A stretch of 64,000 nucleotides of DNA from an uncultured bacterium (GTDB lineage: Bacteria > Bacteroidota > Rhodothermia > Rhodothermales > Rubricoccaceae). The notes under the pieces are model-generated. The model was not told the DNA's origin, did no database searches, and saw only the letters and a program-made list of their open reading frames with translations. Every line of letters starts with the position of its first letter. Positions within the stretch are counted from its first letter, which is position 1. This document shows positions 26,048 through 34,455 of the stretch, one piece after another. The position numbers were made by a program, and so were the translations under genes. The stretch is taken from NCBI GenBank assembly GCA_947493945.1, contig CANLSR010000001.1:744001-808000 (forward strand). Direction: 5' to 3'.

Positions 26048-27250
26048 ATGACGCCGCCCCTCGACCTCGCCACCCGCGCCGTCCACGCCGGCCGCGACGA
26101 CCTCGCCGACCTGGGCGTGCACGCGCTGCCCATCGACCTGTCCTCGACCTACCCGTTCAGCGACCTCGACGGCGCGACCGCCAGCCTGGACGCGCTGGTC
26201 TCGGGCGACAAGACGGCGCCCAACCCGGTCTACGCCCGGCTCCACAACCCGACCGTGGCCCGGTTCGAGAACGCCCTGGCGGACCTAGAAGGCGCCGAGG
26301 CGGCCGTCGCGTTCGGCTCGGGCATGGCCGCCCTGACCGCCGTGCTGCTGGCGGCGCGCGCCGACGGGGGCCACGTGGTGGGCACGCGGCCGATCTACGG
26401 CACGACCGACCACCTGCTGACGTGCGAGCTGATGGGCCTGGAGGTGACCTGGACCGACCCGGGCGGCGTCGCCGACGCGCTCCGCGACGACACGTGCCTG
26501 GTCATCACCGAGACGCCCGCCAACCCGACCCTGGCCCTCGTCGACATCGAGGCCGTCGTGGCCCAGGCCGGCGGCGTGCCCGTGCTGGTGGACTCGACGT
26601 TCGCGACGCCCGTCCTGCAGCGGCCCCTGGAGCACGGCGCGGCGCTGGTGATGCACAGCGCGACCAAGTTCCTGGGCGGCCACGGCGACGTGGTGGGCGG
26701 CGTGGTCGCGTGCGGCGAGGAGTGGGCGCGGCGGCTCCGCGGGGTGCGCGTGGCGACGGGCGCGCTGCTCCACCCGCTGGCCGGCTACCTGCTGCACCGC
26801 GGCCTGGCGACGCTGCCGCTGCGCGTGGAGCGCGCCCAGGCCACGGCCGCGACGCTTGCGGCTCGGCTGGTCGATCATCCCGGCGTCGAGGCCGTGCACT
26901 ATCCGGGCCTCCCCGGCGGCGACCCGGCCGGGCTCGTCGGCCGCCAGCAGGACGGGCCGGGCACGATGCTGGGCCTTACCGTCGCCGGCGGCTACGACGC
27001 GGCGCGCGCCGTGGTCGAGGCCGTCACGCTGATGACGCCGGCCGTCAGCCTGGGCTCGGTCGACACCCTCGTCCAGCACCCGGCCGGCCTGACGCACCGC
27101 GTGCTGAGCGACGGCGCCCGGGAGGAGGGCGGCATCGCGCCGGGCCTGCTGCGGCTGTCGGTGGGCCTGGAGTCGGCCGACGACCTGTGGGCCGACCTCG
27201 CCGCCGCGCTGGCGGTCACGCTGGAAGCGGAGGTGGCGACGGCCGAGTAG
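26048..27250 (+). CDS. PLP-dependent Cys/Met metabolism enzyme (cystathionine/methionine gamma-lyase family)
   Basis: 400 residues of the MetC/MetB/MetZ family. SSTYPF, YARLHNPTVARFENALA, AFGSGMAALTA and the PLP lysine Lys207 in MHSATKFLGGHGDV are all present. The active-site loop reads RPIYGTTDHLL: Thr120 stands where methionine gamma-lyases have their characteristic Cys, so cystathionine gamma-lyase, a gamma-synthase or a sulfhydrylase are as likely as methionine gamma-lyase. It is divergent from the Lrp regulator. With ahcY, cysE and cysK about 17 kb away it forms part of the sulfur amino acid capacity of this region. Confidence 0.88.
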   Translation: MTPPLDLATRAVHAGRDDLADLGVHALPIDLSSTYPFSDLDGATASLDALVSGDKTAPNPVYARLHNPTVARFENALADLEGAEAAVAFGSGMAALTAVLLAARADGGHVVGTRPIYGTTDHLLTCELMGLEVTWTDPGGVADALRDDTCLVITETPANPTLALVDIEAVVAQAGGVPVLVDSTFATPVLQRPLEHGAALVMHSATKFLGGHGDVVGGVVACGEEWARRLRGVRVATGALLHPLAGYLLHRGLATLPLRVERAQATAATLAARLVDHPGVEAVHYPGLPGGDPAGLVGRQQDGPGTMLGLTVAGGYDAARAVVEAVTLMTPAVSLGSVDTLVQHPAGLTHRVLSDGAREEGGIAPGLLRLSVGLESADDLWADLAAALAVTLEAEVATAE

Positions 27251-27311
27251 CGGTCGGTCTGCCTCGGCCACGCGCGCCGCCAGTGGGAACGGCGGCTGGC
27301 CCGCTGGCCCT

Positions 27312-27653
27312 CTACCAGTCCGGCCTCTGGCGGAGCGCCTTTTTCTCGGCCCGCTGGCGCTTGGCCTCCAGGCGTCGGCGCTTGGAGCCCTTGGTCGGCT
27401 TGGTGGGCCGGCGCGGCGTGACGGGCCGGTTGGCCTCCTCCAAGCGGCGCCGCAGCTCGGCGACCGCCAGGGCCTTGTTGCGGAACTGGCTGCGCGAGCG
27501 CCGCGCCACCACGACCGTGCCCGTGGGCCGGTGCGTCAGGCGGACGCCCGTCTCGACCTTGTTGGCCCGCTGGCCGCCCTTGGTGCTCCCCGAGAGCGTC
27601 TCGACGTCGCACTCGGCCATCAGGTCGTCGTTGGTGTCAGGGATGGGCGTCAT
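27312..27653 (-). CDS. RF-1 domain peptidyl-tRNA hydrolase-like protein (ArfB type)
   Basis: 113 residues with the release-factor domain core: ETLSGSTKGGQRANKVETGV holds the catalytic GGQ loop (about residues 25-29), and VVARRSRSQFRNKALAVAELR the following helix. The basic C-terminal tail (KPTKGSKRRRLEAKRQRAEK) matches ArfB/YaeJ, where it enters the empty mRNA channel of stalled ribosomes so GGQ can release the nascent peptide. No stop-codon recognition domain is present. The ATG overlaps the stop of the upstream mgtC-like gene (ATGA). Confidence 0.88.
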   Translation of the reverse strand: MTPIPDTNDDLMAECDVETLSGSTKGGQRANKVETGVRLTHRPTGTVVVARRSRSQFRNKALAVAELRRRLEEANRPVTPRRPTKPTKGSKRRRLEAKRQRAEKKALRQRPDW

Positions 27654-28111
27654 GGCCGGTGGGCGAGTTGGTCGGCGCGTTCGGCGGCGCTCAGCACCAG
27701 CACCAGAAGCACCGTCGAGCCGACGGCCAGCACGTGGTGGCCCAGGGCCACGGCGATCCCGATGGGCGAGACCACCAGCAGCGAGGCCGCCGTGGTCAGC
27801 CCGCGCGTCCGGTCGCTCGCCGCGTCGCGGAACATCAGGCCGGCGCCCAGGAAGCCGAGCCCGGCCGCGATGGCCTGGATGGCACGGACGGGGTCGGTGC
27901 GGAGCGCGCCGTCGGCGACCTGGGCGGCGTCGGCGCCGGCCGCCAGGCTGACCTCGATGAACAGGAACGAGGAGAACGAGACCAGCATCATCGTCCGGAA
28001 CCCGGCGCCTTTGCGCTTCCGCTCGCGCTCCCAGCCCACCACGCCGCCCAGCGCGAGCGCCAGCAGGGCGTCGGCTAGGGTGCGGAGGTCGGTGGCGATG
28101 ATGTCGGGCAC
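27650..28111 (-). CDS. MgtC/SapB-family membrane protein
   Basis: 153 residues from the GTG at 28111. The signature ALALGGVVGWERERKRKGAGFRT (Gly-rich first helix, then E-R-E) and AGLGFLGAGLMFRDAASDRTRGLTTAASL are diagnostic for the MgtC/SapB N-terminal membrane domain, with four helices; the soluble C-terminal domain of Salmonella MgtC is absent. Family members are linked to magnesium or pH adaptation and to inhibition of F-type ATP synthase, but most are uncharacterised. It is translationally coupled to the downstream ArfB-like gene. Confidence 0.9.
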   Translation of the reverse strand: MPDIIATDLRTLADALLALALGGVVGWERERKRKGAGFRTMMLVSFSSFLFIEVSLAAGADAAQVADGALRTDPVRAIQAIAAGLGFLGAGLMFRDAASDRTRGLTTAASLLVVSPIGIAVALGHHVLAVGSTVLLVLVLSAAERADQLAHRP

Positions 28112-28129
28112 GGCCTGGGTGCGGGGGCG

Positions 28130-28135
28130 TAGGTT
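28130..28135 (+). promoter_or_regulatory. Putative -7 element (TAGGTT) for crtZ
   Basis: TAGGTT ends 27 nt before the GTG start of the hydroxylase gene. Confidence 0.35.
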
Positions 28136-28162
28136 CAACGGCCCGACCCGTTCTCCGGTCCC

Positions 28163-28636
28163 GTGCTCCGTTTCCTGCTCCTGGCCGCCGCCGCCTTCGC
28201 CGCCATGGAGGCGGCGTCGTACGTGCTCCACCGCTGGCTCCTGCACGGCCTGCTCTGGCGGATGCACCGCAGCCACCACGACCCGGCGCACGGCCACGGC
28301 GACGGCCTGGAGTGGAACGACCTGTTCTCGCTCGCCTTCGCCCTGGCGTCGATGGGCCTGTTCTGGACCGGCCGGGCGGACCCGCTGGCCAGCACCGCGT
28401 TTCCCATCGGCGTCGGGATCGCGGTCTACGGGCTGCTCTACTTCGTGCTCCACGACCTCTACGCGCACGGGCGGATCGGCCGGTTCAAGACCCGAAACCC
28501 GGCGGCGCAGTCGGTCAAGCGGGCACACGGCCGGCACCACCAGTCGCTGAGCAAGGCCGGGCAGGAGCCGTACGGCTTGTTCCTGTTCCCGCCCTGGATG
28601 GGCCGCCGCTTCGAGCGCCGCCGCGACGCCCGGTAG
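28163..28636 (+). CDS. crtZ: CrtZ-type beta-carotene hydroxylase
   Basis: 157-residue membrane protein of the fatty-acid-hydroxylase/carotene-hydroxylase superfamily. Di-iron histidine motifs are in order: HRWLLHG (about 24-30), HRSHHD (35-40), HDLYAHG (about 98), HGRHHQ (about 125). This spacing and length match CrtZ, which adds 3-hydroxyl groups to beta-ionone rings (beta-carotene to zeaxanthin). The GTG at 28163 is chosen because it supplies the first membrane helix; an ATG at 28205 would remove it. No other carotenoid gene is nearby. A pigmented organism is implied. Confidence 0.9.
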   Translation: MLRFLLLAAAAFAAMEAASYVLHRWLLHGLLWRMHRSHHDPAHGHGDGLEWNDLFSLAFALASMGLFWTGRADPLASTAFPIGVGIAVYGLLYFVLHDLYAHGRIGRFKTRNPAAQSVKRAHGRHHQSLSKAGQEPYGLFLFPPWMGRRFERRRDAR

Positions 28637-28653
28637 TCGGCCACCGCCTGAGC

Positions 28654-28677
28654 CGCTGGCGGCCGGCGCCGCCAGCG
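28654..28677 (+). repeat. Palindromic GCTGGCGG element after crtZ
   Basis: CGCTGGCGG, 6-nt spacer CCGGCG, CCGCCAGCG, starting 17 nt after the crtZ stop and before the promoter element of the next gene, fitting a terminator. Confidence 0.7.
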
Positions 28678-28709
28678 CGACGAGACCGGCGGGGGCGCCC
28701 GGCCGACGC

Positions 28710-28715
28710 TAGCTT
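28710..28715 (+). promoter_or_regulatory. Putative -7 element (TAGCTT) for the ECF sigma gene
   Basis: TAGCTT ends 22 nt before the ATG at 28738. Confidence 0.4.
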
Positions 28716-28737
28716 CCCGGTCCGCCCGCTGCCCGCC

Positions 28738-29349
28738 ATGTCCGAGCCGTTGACCTCCGCCCCGTCCGCCTCCAGCGAGGAGGACCGCGGGCTCGTGACC
28801 GAGGCGCTCGGCGGCGACCAGCGCGCCTACGAGCGGCTGGTGACCAAGTACCAGGAGCCGCTGCGCCGCCACGTCGGGCGGATGGTCCGCGACAGCCAGC
28901 AGACCGACGACCTGGTGCAGGAGGCGTTCGTCAAGGCGTTCCGGTCGCTCGACCGCTACTCGCCGGCCTACGCCTTCTCGACGTGGCTCTACCGGATCAC
29001 GACGAACCACACGATCGACTACATCCGCAAAAAGAAGCTGCCGACGTTCTCGATCGACAAGCCGGTCCAGACGCGCGACGGCGAGCTCCAGGTGGAGCTG
29101 CCGGACTCGACCTACCGGCCCGACCGCGCCATCGTGGCCGACCAGCGCAACGCGCTGCTGGCGGAGGCCGTCGCCGGGCTGCCGCCCAAGTACCACCGCG
29201 TGATCGTGATGCGCCACCAGGAGGAGCTGAGCTACGACGAGATCGCCGAGGCCCTGGATTTGCCGCTGGGCACCGTCAAGGCCCACATCTTCCGCGCGCG
29301 CGCGCTCTTGAACAAGGCGCTCCGCGACCGCCGCGACGAGCTGGAGTAG
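28738..29349 (+). CDS. ECF-type RNA polymerase sigma factor
   Basis: 203 residues. Region 2 (about 25-95: GDQRAYERLVTKYQEPLRRH, DDLVQEAFVKAFRSLDRY, FSTWLYRITTNHTIDYIRKK) and region 4 (about 140-195: LPPKYHRVIVMRHQEELSYD, EIAEALDLPLGTVKAHIFRA) are complete; region 3 is absent, as expected. Length and motifs fit the RpoE-like ECF group. No anti-sigma gene follows; the next gene is convergent. It therefore may be controlled by expression level, or by an anti-sigma encoded elsewhere. Confidence 0.95.
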   Translation: MSEPLTSAPSASSEEDRGLVTEALGGDQRAYERLVTKYQEPLRRHVGRMVRDSQQTDDLVQEAFVKAFRSLDRYSPAYAFSTWLYRITTNHTIDYIRKKKLPTFSIDKPVQTRDGELQVELPDSTYRPDRAIVADQRNALLAEAVAGLPPKYHRVIVMRHQEELSYDEIAEALDLPLGTVKAHIFRARALLNKALRDRRDELE

Positions 29350-29365
29350 CCCCCGCCGTCGGCGC

Positions 29366-30040
29366 TCAGGTGTCGGTGCCGGCCCACTCCACGTCGGCGT
29401 AGAGGAACCCGTCGCGCACCTCCGCCCGCCCCACTCGGACCTCGACCCGCTGGCGGAACATCGGGCCGGCCGTGCAGACGGTGTGGAACTCGCCCCGCTC
29501 CCCGCACGGGTCGACGCCGTCGGGCAACGCCGCCAGCAGGTCGGCGTCGTAGGGGCGGCCGAGAAAGGACGCGTCGAGGCGCGAGGGGTCGAGGCTCACC
29601 ACGGTCGCCTCCAACCCGCCCGCGATCATCCGACGAGCGAGCGCCGCCGTTCCGCCCGGCGGGTCCCAGAGCGGGAAGAGCGGCGACAGGCCCGTCCCCT
29701 CCGCCAGCCGCTCGCGGTAGGCCCGGACGTCGGCCAGGAGGAGGTCGCCGAACGCGACGTGCCCCGCCCCCTCGTCGCCCGCCTGGGCCAGGGCGGCCCG
29801 GACGGCAGTCTCGTACACCGCGTTCGGCGCAGGCCACGGCAACTCGACGATCTGGAGCGGAAGCCCGGCGGCACGCGCCTGGGCCTCGACCACCGCGCGC
29901 GGGACGCCGTGCGCCCCGACGCGGCCGGTCGCCCGGTCCAGCGTCGTCACCAGCCCGACGACCTCGGCGCCCTGCTGGCGGAGCCGGTGGAGCGCCCACG
30001 CAGCGTCCTTGCCGCTGCTCCACGAGAGGACGACGCTCAC
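29366..30040 (-). CDS. PP-loop ATPase of the diphthine-ammonia ligase-like (MJ0570/Dph6) family
   Basis: 224 residues from the GTG at 30040. The N-terminal PP-loop [19 protein letters not shown] binds ATP for adenylation; [30 protein letters not shown] and [13 protein letters not shown] are the conserved blocks of the Dph6/MJ0570 family. Eukaryotic and archaeal Dph6 amidate diphthine on EF-2, a modification bacteria lack, so the bacterial substrate is unknown. Bacterial members often lie beside a cobalamin-binding protein gene, and here a remnant of such a gene overlaps the start by GTGA. Confidence 0.85.
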   Translation of the reverse strand: MSVVLSWSSGKDAAWALHRLRQQGAEVVGLVTTLDRATGRVGAHGVPRAVVEAQARAAGLPLQIVELPWPAPNAVYETAVRAALAQAGDEGAGHVAFGDLLLADVRAYRERLAEGTGLSPLFPLWDPPGGTAALARRMIAGGLEATVVSLDPSRLDASFLGRPYDADLLAALPDGVDPCGERGEFHTVCTAGPMFRQRVEVRVGRAEVRDGFLYADVEWAGTDT

Positions 30041-30171
30041 GCCGGGACCGCCGGCGCGGGCAGCCAGACCGGCGGCGCGACGCCGGCGGGGAGCGGCTGC
30101 ACCCTGTGGAGCAGGTGCGCCCGCAGCTCGGTCGCGCTCGGGAGAAAGGAGACGATGCGGCGCGGGGTCAC
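30037..30171 (-). pseudogene. Remnant of a BtuF-like cobalamin-binding protein gene with an internal deletion
   Basis: A 44-codon ORF reads [17 protein letters not shown] and then [16 protein letters not shown]. The first part matches the N-terminus of bacterial COG0614 cobalamin-binding proteins (RIVSLLPSATEI); the second resembles their C-terminal AHLLHP-type end. About 230 central residues are missing without loss of frame, and the GTGA coupling to the PP-loop gene is kept. That coupling could be why the fragment survives. No signal peptide or binding domain remains. An unrelated small peptide is the alternative. Confidence 0.6.
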
Positions 30172-30431
30172 GGGCAGGACGAGTGGGGACGGACGCCGGC
30201 GACGCGCGCCGCACGCGCGCCGAGACCGGGCGGACACCTCCGCCCGAGGCGCTGGCGGAGGCCGTCAGCCGGGCGGCCACCGGACGCGTGGCCTGTGCAC
30301 GTCGCCGAAGATAGGAGCCCCGGCGCTGGTGGAGGCCGTCGGTCGCGGGCCCGACGGGTCCCCTCCCCTGCTCGTCGCCCTCCAAACGGCGAGCCCCGGC
30401 CTCGGCGCGGGGCGCTCGGGACCGGGACTCA

Positions 30432-30521
<90 letters not shown>

Positions 30522-30601
30522 GGGGACGGCAAATCTACACGGTCGCGCCACCGGCGCCTTGGGAGGAACGCCGAAGAACGACCCGCCGACGGACACCGCC
30601 A

Positions 30602-30626
30602 GCCGCTGGCGGGCGTCGCCAGCGGC
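30602..30626. repeat. Palindromic GCTGGCGG element after frr
   Basis: GCCGCTGGCG, 5-nt loop GGCGT, CGCCAGCGGC, 12 nt downstream of the frr stop on the minus strand; a probable terminator separating frr from tRNA-Ser. Confidence 0.7.
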
Positions 30627-30637
30627 GCGGCCTCGCC

Positions 30638-31207
30638 CTAGACCGTCAGGATGTCTTTCTCCTTGGCGTCGAGCGCCTTGTCGATGCGGGCGACGTAGCG
30701 GTCGGTCATGTCCTGGAGGCCCTGCTCGGCCTCGTACTGCATGTCCTCCGAGAGCGAGTCGGCCGTCGTCGCCTTCTTGATCGCGTCCTTGGCCGTGCGG
30801 CGGGCGTTGCGGACCGAGATCTTGGCGTCCTCGCCGCGCGCGCGCGCGGTCTTGGCCAGGTCGCGGCGGCGCTCCTCGGTCAGCGGCGGGATCGAGATCA
30901 GGATCTGGGACCCGTTGTTGGTCGGGTTCAGGCCCAGGTTGGCCTGGGTGATCCCCTTCTCGATGGCCCCGATGGTCCCCTTGTCGTAGGGCGAGACCGT
31001 GATGAGGTCGGCCTGGGGCGCCGCCGTGCTGGCGACCTGGTTGAGCGGCATCGTGCTGCCGTAGGCCTCCACCCGGACGCCGTCGAGCATCTGGGGGTTG
31101 GCGCGGCCGGCGCGGATGGTGTTGAGCTCGTTCGAGAGGTGCTCCAGGGCGGCCTCCATGTCCATCTCGGCCTCGTCCAAGGGCTCCTGCAATGCTGGGT
31201 CGATCAT
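30638..31207 (-). CDS. frr: Ribosome recycling factor
   Basis: 189 residues, the normal RRF length. Conserved segments include [40 protein letters not shown], and [17 protein letters not shown] with the basic helix [13 protein letters not shown]. With EF-G it splits post-termination ribosomes. It follows pyrH by 58 nt in the conserved pyrH-frr order, and a GCTGGCGG palindrome lies just after the stop. Confidence 0.98.
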   Translation of the reverse strand: MIDPALQEPLDEAEMDMEAALEHLSNELNTIRAGRANPQMLDGVRVEAYGSTMPLNQVASTAAPQADLITVSPYDKGTIGAIEKGITQANLGLNPTNNGSQILISIPPLTEERRRDLAKTARARGEDAKISVRNARRTAKDAIKKATTADSLSEDMQYEAEQGLQDMTDRYVARIDKALDAKEKDILTV

Positions 31208-31265
31208 CGGGGTCGGTCGGTCGGTCGGAGCTGGCGACGGGCGCCGCCAGTGGGGGGAGGGAGGG

Positions 31266-32051
31266 TTAGGCGTCGGCGAGCACGAGCGGGTCCACGGCCG
31301 GGTCCCAGTGGACCGTCGTGCCGACGGGCTCGCCGCGCAGGACCCGGGCAAACGTGCCCGGGCGGTTCATGTTGAACACCAGGATCGGCAGGCCGCTCTC
31401 CTTGGCCAGTGTGACCGCGGTGAGGTCCATGACCTGGAGGTCGCGCTGGATCACCTCGGCGCCGAAGATGGTGTGGTAGCGCTGGGCGTCGGCGTCGGTC
31501 TCGGGGTCCGAGGTGAACACGCCGTCGACGCGCGTGCCCTTGAGGATCACCTCGGCGTCCATCTCGGCGGCGCGGAGCGCGGCGGCGGTGTCGGTCGAGA
31601 AGTACGGGTGGCCCGTGCCGGCCCCGAACACCACCACGCGGCCTTTCTCCAGGTGCCGGATGGCGCGGCGGCGGATGAACGGCTCCGCGATCTCGTTCAT
31701 GTCTATGGCCGAGATCAGGCGCGTGTGCAGCCCGACGCCCTCCAGCGCGTCCTGCAACGCCATCCCGTTGATCATGGTCGCCAGCATGCCCATGTAGTCG
31801 GCGTGGGCGCGGCTGGACATCTTGGCGCCCTCGGGCGAGACGCCGCGGAAGATGTTCCCCCCGCCGATGACCAGCGCCACCTGGGCGCCGGCGTCGACGG
31901 CCTCCTTGACGTCGCGGGCGTACTGGCCCAGCACGTGGTGGTCGATGCCGAACTCGTGGTCGCCGAGCAGCGCCTCGCCGCTCAGCTTGAGCAGGACGCG
32001 GCGGTAGCGCAGGCCGTCGCGGCGCGGCGGGTCGTCGGCATCAGGGGTCAT
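31266..32051 (-). CDS. pyrH: UMP kinase
   Basis: 261 residues of the bacterial amino-acid-kinase-type UMP kinase: [15 protein letters not shown] (phosphate loop), [33 protein letters not shown], and [24 protein letters not shown]. It phosphorylates UMP to UDP in pyrimidine nucleotide synthesis and is usually an allosteric hexamer. The gene is usually directly behind tsf; here an approximately 2.9-kb TetR/BlaI/M56 segment separates them, and pyrH has its own promoter-like TACCTT. Confidence 0.98.
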   Translation of the reverse strand: MTPDADDPPRRDGLRYRRVLLKLSGEALLGDHEFGIDHHVLGQYARDVKEAVDAGAQVALVIGGGNIFRGVSPEGAKMSSRAHADYMGMLATMINGMALQDALEGVGLHTRLISAIDMNEIAEPFIRRRAIRHLEKGRVVVFGAGTGHPYFSTDTAAALRAAEMDAEVILKGTRVDGVFTSDPETDADAQRYHTIFGAEVIQRDLQVMDLTAVTLAKESGLPILVFNMNRPGTFARVLRGEPVGTTVHWDPAVDPLVLADA

Positions 32052-32073
32052 CGGGAGCGCGGAGGGGCGGCCC

Positions 32074-32079
32074 AAGGTA
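32074..32079 (-). promoter_or_regulatory. Putative -7 element (TACCTT) for pyrH
   Basis: Minus-strand TACCTT ending 22 nt before the pyrH ATG, consistent with pyrH-frr having its own promoter after separation from tsf. Confidence 0.4.
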
Positions 32080-32209
32080 CGCCGGCCGGCGGAGGCCCGG
32101 CAACGCGCCCGGGCCGCCGCGCGCTGGCGGAGCCCGCCGGCGGCCCGGCCCGGCCCCGGCGCTCGCGCGAACCGCCAGCGGGGCGCGTCCGAGCGGGTCA
32201 GCCACGGTT

Positions 32210-32216
32210 TACCTTC
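32210..32216 (+). promoter_or_regulatory. Putative -7 element (TACCTTC) for the TetR gene
   Basis: TACCTTC ending 19 nt before the ATG at 32236. Confidence 0.35.
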
Positions 32217-32235
32217 GGGGCCCCTCTCTGCCGCC

Positions 32236-32793
32236 ATGCCCACGCCCCCCGTCACCGGCGACCGCGCCGCCACGCGCGCGCGTCTGCTGGACGCCGCCCG
32301 CCGCTCGTTTTCCGGGGCCAGCTACGGCGAGGTCGGCGTCCGCGAGATCGCCGGCGGCGCCGGCGTCAACGCGGCCCTCGTCAACCGCTACTTCGGGTCC
32401 AAGCTGGGCCTGTTCGCCGAGGCCGTCGGCGACAGCTTCACCATCGGCAACCTGCTCGTCGGCGACCGGGCCACGCTGGGCGACCGGCTGGCCCGCTACC
32501 TCGTGCGCCCCCGGCCCGACGGCTTCGACCCGACGCTGGTCCTGCTCCGCTCGGCGGCCCACCCCGAGGCCGGCGCCGTGCTCCGCTCGGCCCTGGCCGA
32601 GCAGGTCGCCGCGCCGCTGGCGGCCTGGCTCGGCGGCGCCGACGCCCCCCAGCGCGCCGGGCTGGTGGTGGCCGTCCTGTTCGGGTTCACGCTGACCCGC
32701 GACGTGATCGGCGCGCCGGCGCTCGGCGGCGAGCGCGAGACGCTGATGCGGCACCTCGGCGCCGTGCTCCAGCGCCTGATCGACGGGGCGTAG
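32236..32793 (+). CDS. TetR-family transcriptional regulator
   Basis: 185 residues. The N-terminal helix-turn-helix (about 10-56: [40 protein letters not shown]) is typical; the C-terminal helical domain ends with [18 protein letters not shown], resembling the TetR_C QacR-like group with a Leu-rich tail. It is divergent from pyrH and convergent with the M56 protease gene. No transporter or enzyme gene that it might control is adjacent on its strand. Confidence 0.92.
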   Translation: MPTPPVTGDRAATRARLLDAARRSFSGASYGEVGVREIAGGAGVNAALVNRYFGSKLGLFAEAVGDSFTIGNLLVGDRATLGDRLARYLVRPRPDGFDPTLVLLRSAAHPEAGAVLRSALAEQVAAPLAAWLGGADAPQRAGLVVAVLFGFTLTRDVIGAPALGGERETLMRHLGAVLQRLIDGA

Positions 32794-32862
32794 CCCGGCG
32801 CGGCGACGGCGACCGCCAGCGGGGCGCGCACGAGGGAGACGGGCACGGCGCGCGAGACGGGG

Positions 32863-34455
32863 TCAGCCGTTGCCTCCCGGGGCCGGCAGAGGCCGCGGCG
32901 CCGGTGGTGGAGGCGGGGGCGGCGAGAGCGCCTCAGAGTTCAACGTGGACCGCAAGAGCCGCTCTCCCGTCGCGGCGATCACCACCACCTCGCCCCTTTC
33001 ACGTCCATCGGCGAGCTCGTCGGCCACGGCGGTGGCCTCTCGGAGTGAGGTCCCCGCCTTCATGCGGATCTCCACCCGGGGCGTGGCGCCGTTTTTCCAC
33101 ACCGATATGCTCTCGATGGCCCCGCCGAAATCGGTGGGCGGGGCGGGAGGTGCGGGGGGTGCTGGCGGCGAGGGGGGCACGGGCGGCGAGGGGGGCGCGG
33201 GCGGCAGCGGCGAAGGCGGCGGCGGCGGCGCAGAGGGCGGCGCAGAGGGCGGCGGCGGCAACATGTCGCCGTTCAACGTGGACCGCGAGAGCCGCTCGCC
33301 GGTCGCGGCGATCACCACCAACTCGCCCCGAGCCTCGCCGTCGGCGAGCCGGTCGGCTACGGCGGTGGCTTCCTCGAGCGAGGTCCCCGCCTTCATGCGG
33401 ACCTCGATCCGGGGCGTGGCGCCGTTTTTCCACACGGACACGCTCTCGATGCCTTCACCGGAGTCGGGGGGCGGCTGTGCGTCGGGGACGGCGGCCGACG
33501 CCAGAAACAGCGGGATCGCGAACAGGGCGACACCGACCAATCGGGCGAGGCGGGCGCGGTCAGGGCGGAGGTGGGTCATGGCGGTCAGGCGGTGAACGAG
33601 GGTGGACGAGGAGGCTCCGAGCGCGAGGCGCGGAGTGGGACGAGTGGTGAGGGTCGCTAGCAGACGGCCGTAGCGGGCGGCGCGGTCGGGCCACAGCCGG
33701 AGCACGTCGGCGTCGGCGACGCGCTCGCGGTCGAGGGCGAGCCCTCGGGCCAAGAGGTGGACCAGCGGGTGCCACACGAACGCGGCGCAAACGGCCTGCT
33801 CGGCCGCGTGCCAGCCAAAGTGAGCCCGGCGCACGTGGGCCAGCTCATGGGCCAGGGCAAGCTCCAACGCCTCCCCCCGCAGCCCGTCCGGAACGGCGAC
33901 CAGGGGCCGCCGCCAGCCCATCGTGAACGGCGCCGAGGCCGCCCCGACCGTCCCCACGTCCACCGCGCCCCGGAGCCCCAACCGGGCACCCAACGCCCGG
34001 CTGGCGGTTCGGACCGGCGCGTCGGCCGACGGGATCGAACGCCGCGTCCGGGCCAGCCACACGACGCCGCCGGCCATCGCACCAAGCGCGACCACGGCGA
34101 CGAGCGCCGCCAGCAGGGCGAGCACGCCCAGCGCCACGTCCAGGCCGGCGGTCTCGGCCTGGATGGCAACGGGCAACGCGCCGACGGCGACCTCAACGCC
34201 TCCGGGAGCCAGCGCAGGACCCGTCGGCGCCAGAGAGGGAACGAGCGGAGCCAGCAGCGGCGGACACGCGACCAGCGCGGGCAAGAGCGCCAGCGCGGCC
34301 CCCCGAGCCCACAAGCTCACCGAGGCGGACGGCCGCGCGACTCGAGTGCCAGCCTCCACCGCCAGCGCGACGACGCTCCACATCAGCACCGGCGCCCAAA
34401 ACGCGGGGACCGAGGCGGAGCCGAGCTCAGCGAGCCGGGTGACGAGGTCAGTCAT
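32863..34455 (-). CDS. BlaR1-like M56 membrane metalloprotease with duplicated C-terminal sensor module
   Basis: 530 residues. Four membrane helices (about 20-38, 50-72, 105-137, 303-322) frame a cytosolic Zn-protease with HELAHVRRAHFGWH (His203, Glu204, His207). As in BlaR1, signal reception should trigger cleavage of the BlaI repressor encoded immediately upstream with an 8-nt overlap. The extracytoplasmic part is not a penicillin-binding sensor. It consists of two copies of an approximately 64-residue module (335-398 and 446-509, each with SVWKNGATPRIEVRMKAGTS-like and VVIAATGERL blocks) joined by a 42-residue proline-rich linker. The modules have no family I can name. A short Pro tail closes the protein. 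Confidence 0.88.
   Translation of the reverse strand: MTDLVTRLAELGSASVPAFWAPVLMWSVVALAVEAGTRVARPSASVSLWARGAALALLPALVACPPLLAPLVPSLAPTGPALAPGGVEVAVGALPVAIQAETAGLDVALGVLALLAALVAVVALGAMAGGVVWLARTRRSIPSADAPVRTASRALGARLGLRGAVDVGTVGAASAPFTMGWRRPLVAVPDGLRGEALELALAHELAHVRRAHFGWHAAEQAVCAAFVWHPLVHLLARGLALDRERVADADVLRLWPDRAARYGRLLATLTTRPTPRLALGASSSTLVHRLTAMTHLRPDRARLARLVGVALFAIPLFLASAAVPDAQPPPDSGEGIESVSVWKNGATPRIEVRMKAGTSLEEATAVADRLADGEARGELVVIAATGERLSRSTLNGDMLPPPPSAPPSAPPPPPSPLPPAPPSPPVPPSPPAPPAPPAPPTDFGGAIESISVWKNGATPRVEIRMKAGTSLREATAVADELADGRERGEVVVIAATGERLLRSTLNSEALSPPPPPPPAPRPLPAPGGNG
32929..33120 (-). repeat. In-gene duplicated module, second copy
   Basis: Encodes residues 446-509 of the M56 protease. 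Its DNA is highly similar (clearly more than 80% by eye) to 33262-33453, which points to a recent tandem duplication. Confidence 0.85.
33262..33453 (-). repeat. In-gene duplicated module, first copy
   Basis: Encodes residues 335-398. Shared with the other copy: the runs ending CGTGGCGCCGTTTTTCCACAC and TTCAACGTGGACCGC. The 141-nt spacer between the copies encodes the proline-rich linker. Confidence 0.85.

Noticed and set aside
26048..27250. Calling the PLP enzyme methionine gamma-lyase outright
   Set aside because: The Cys characteristic of methionine gamma-lyases is replaced by Thr, so only the family is safe.
30172..30431. Cobalamin riboswitch before the btuF remnant and PP-loop gene
   Set aside because: No B12-box-like AGYCAGGAGACCTGCC pattern on the minus strand; the region only holds a GCTGGCGG word and GC-rich DNA.
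33121..33261. GC-rich tandem repeats that look like a minisatellite
   Set aside because: This is the coding sequence for the proline-rich linker of the M56 protease, so it is explained by protein composition.
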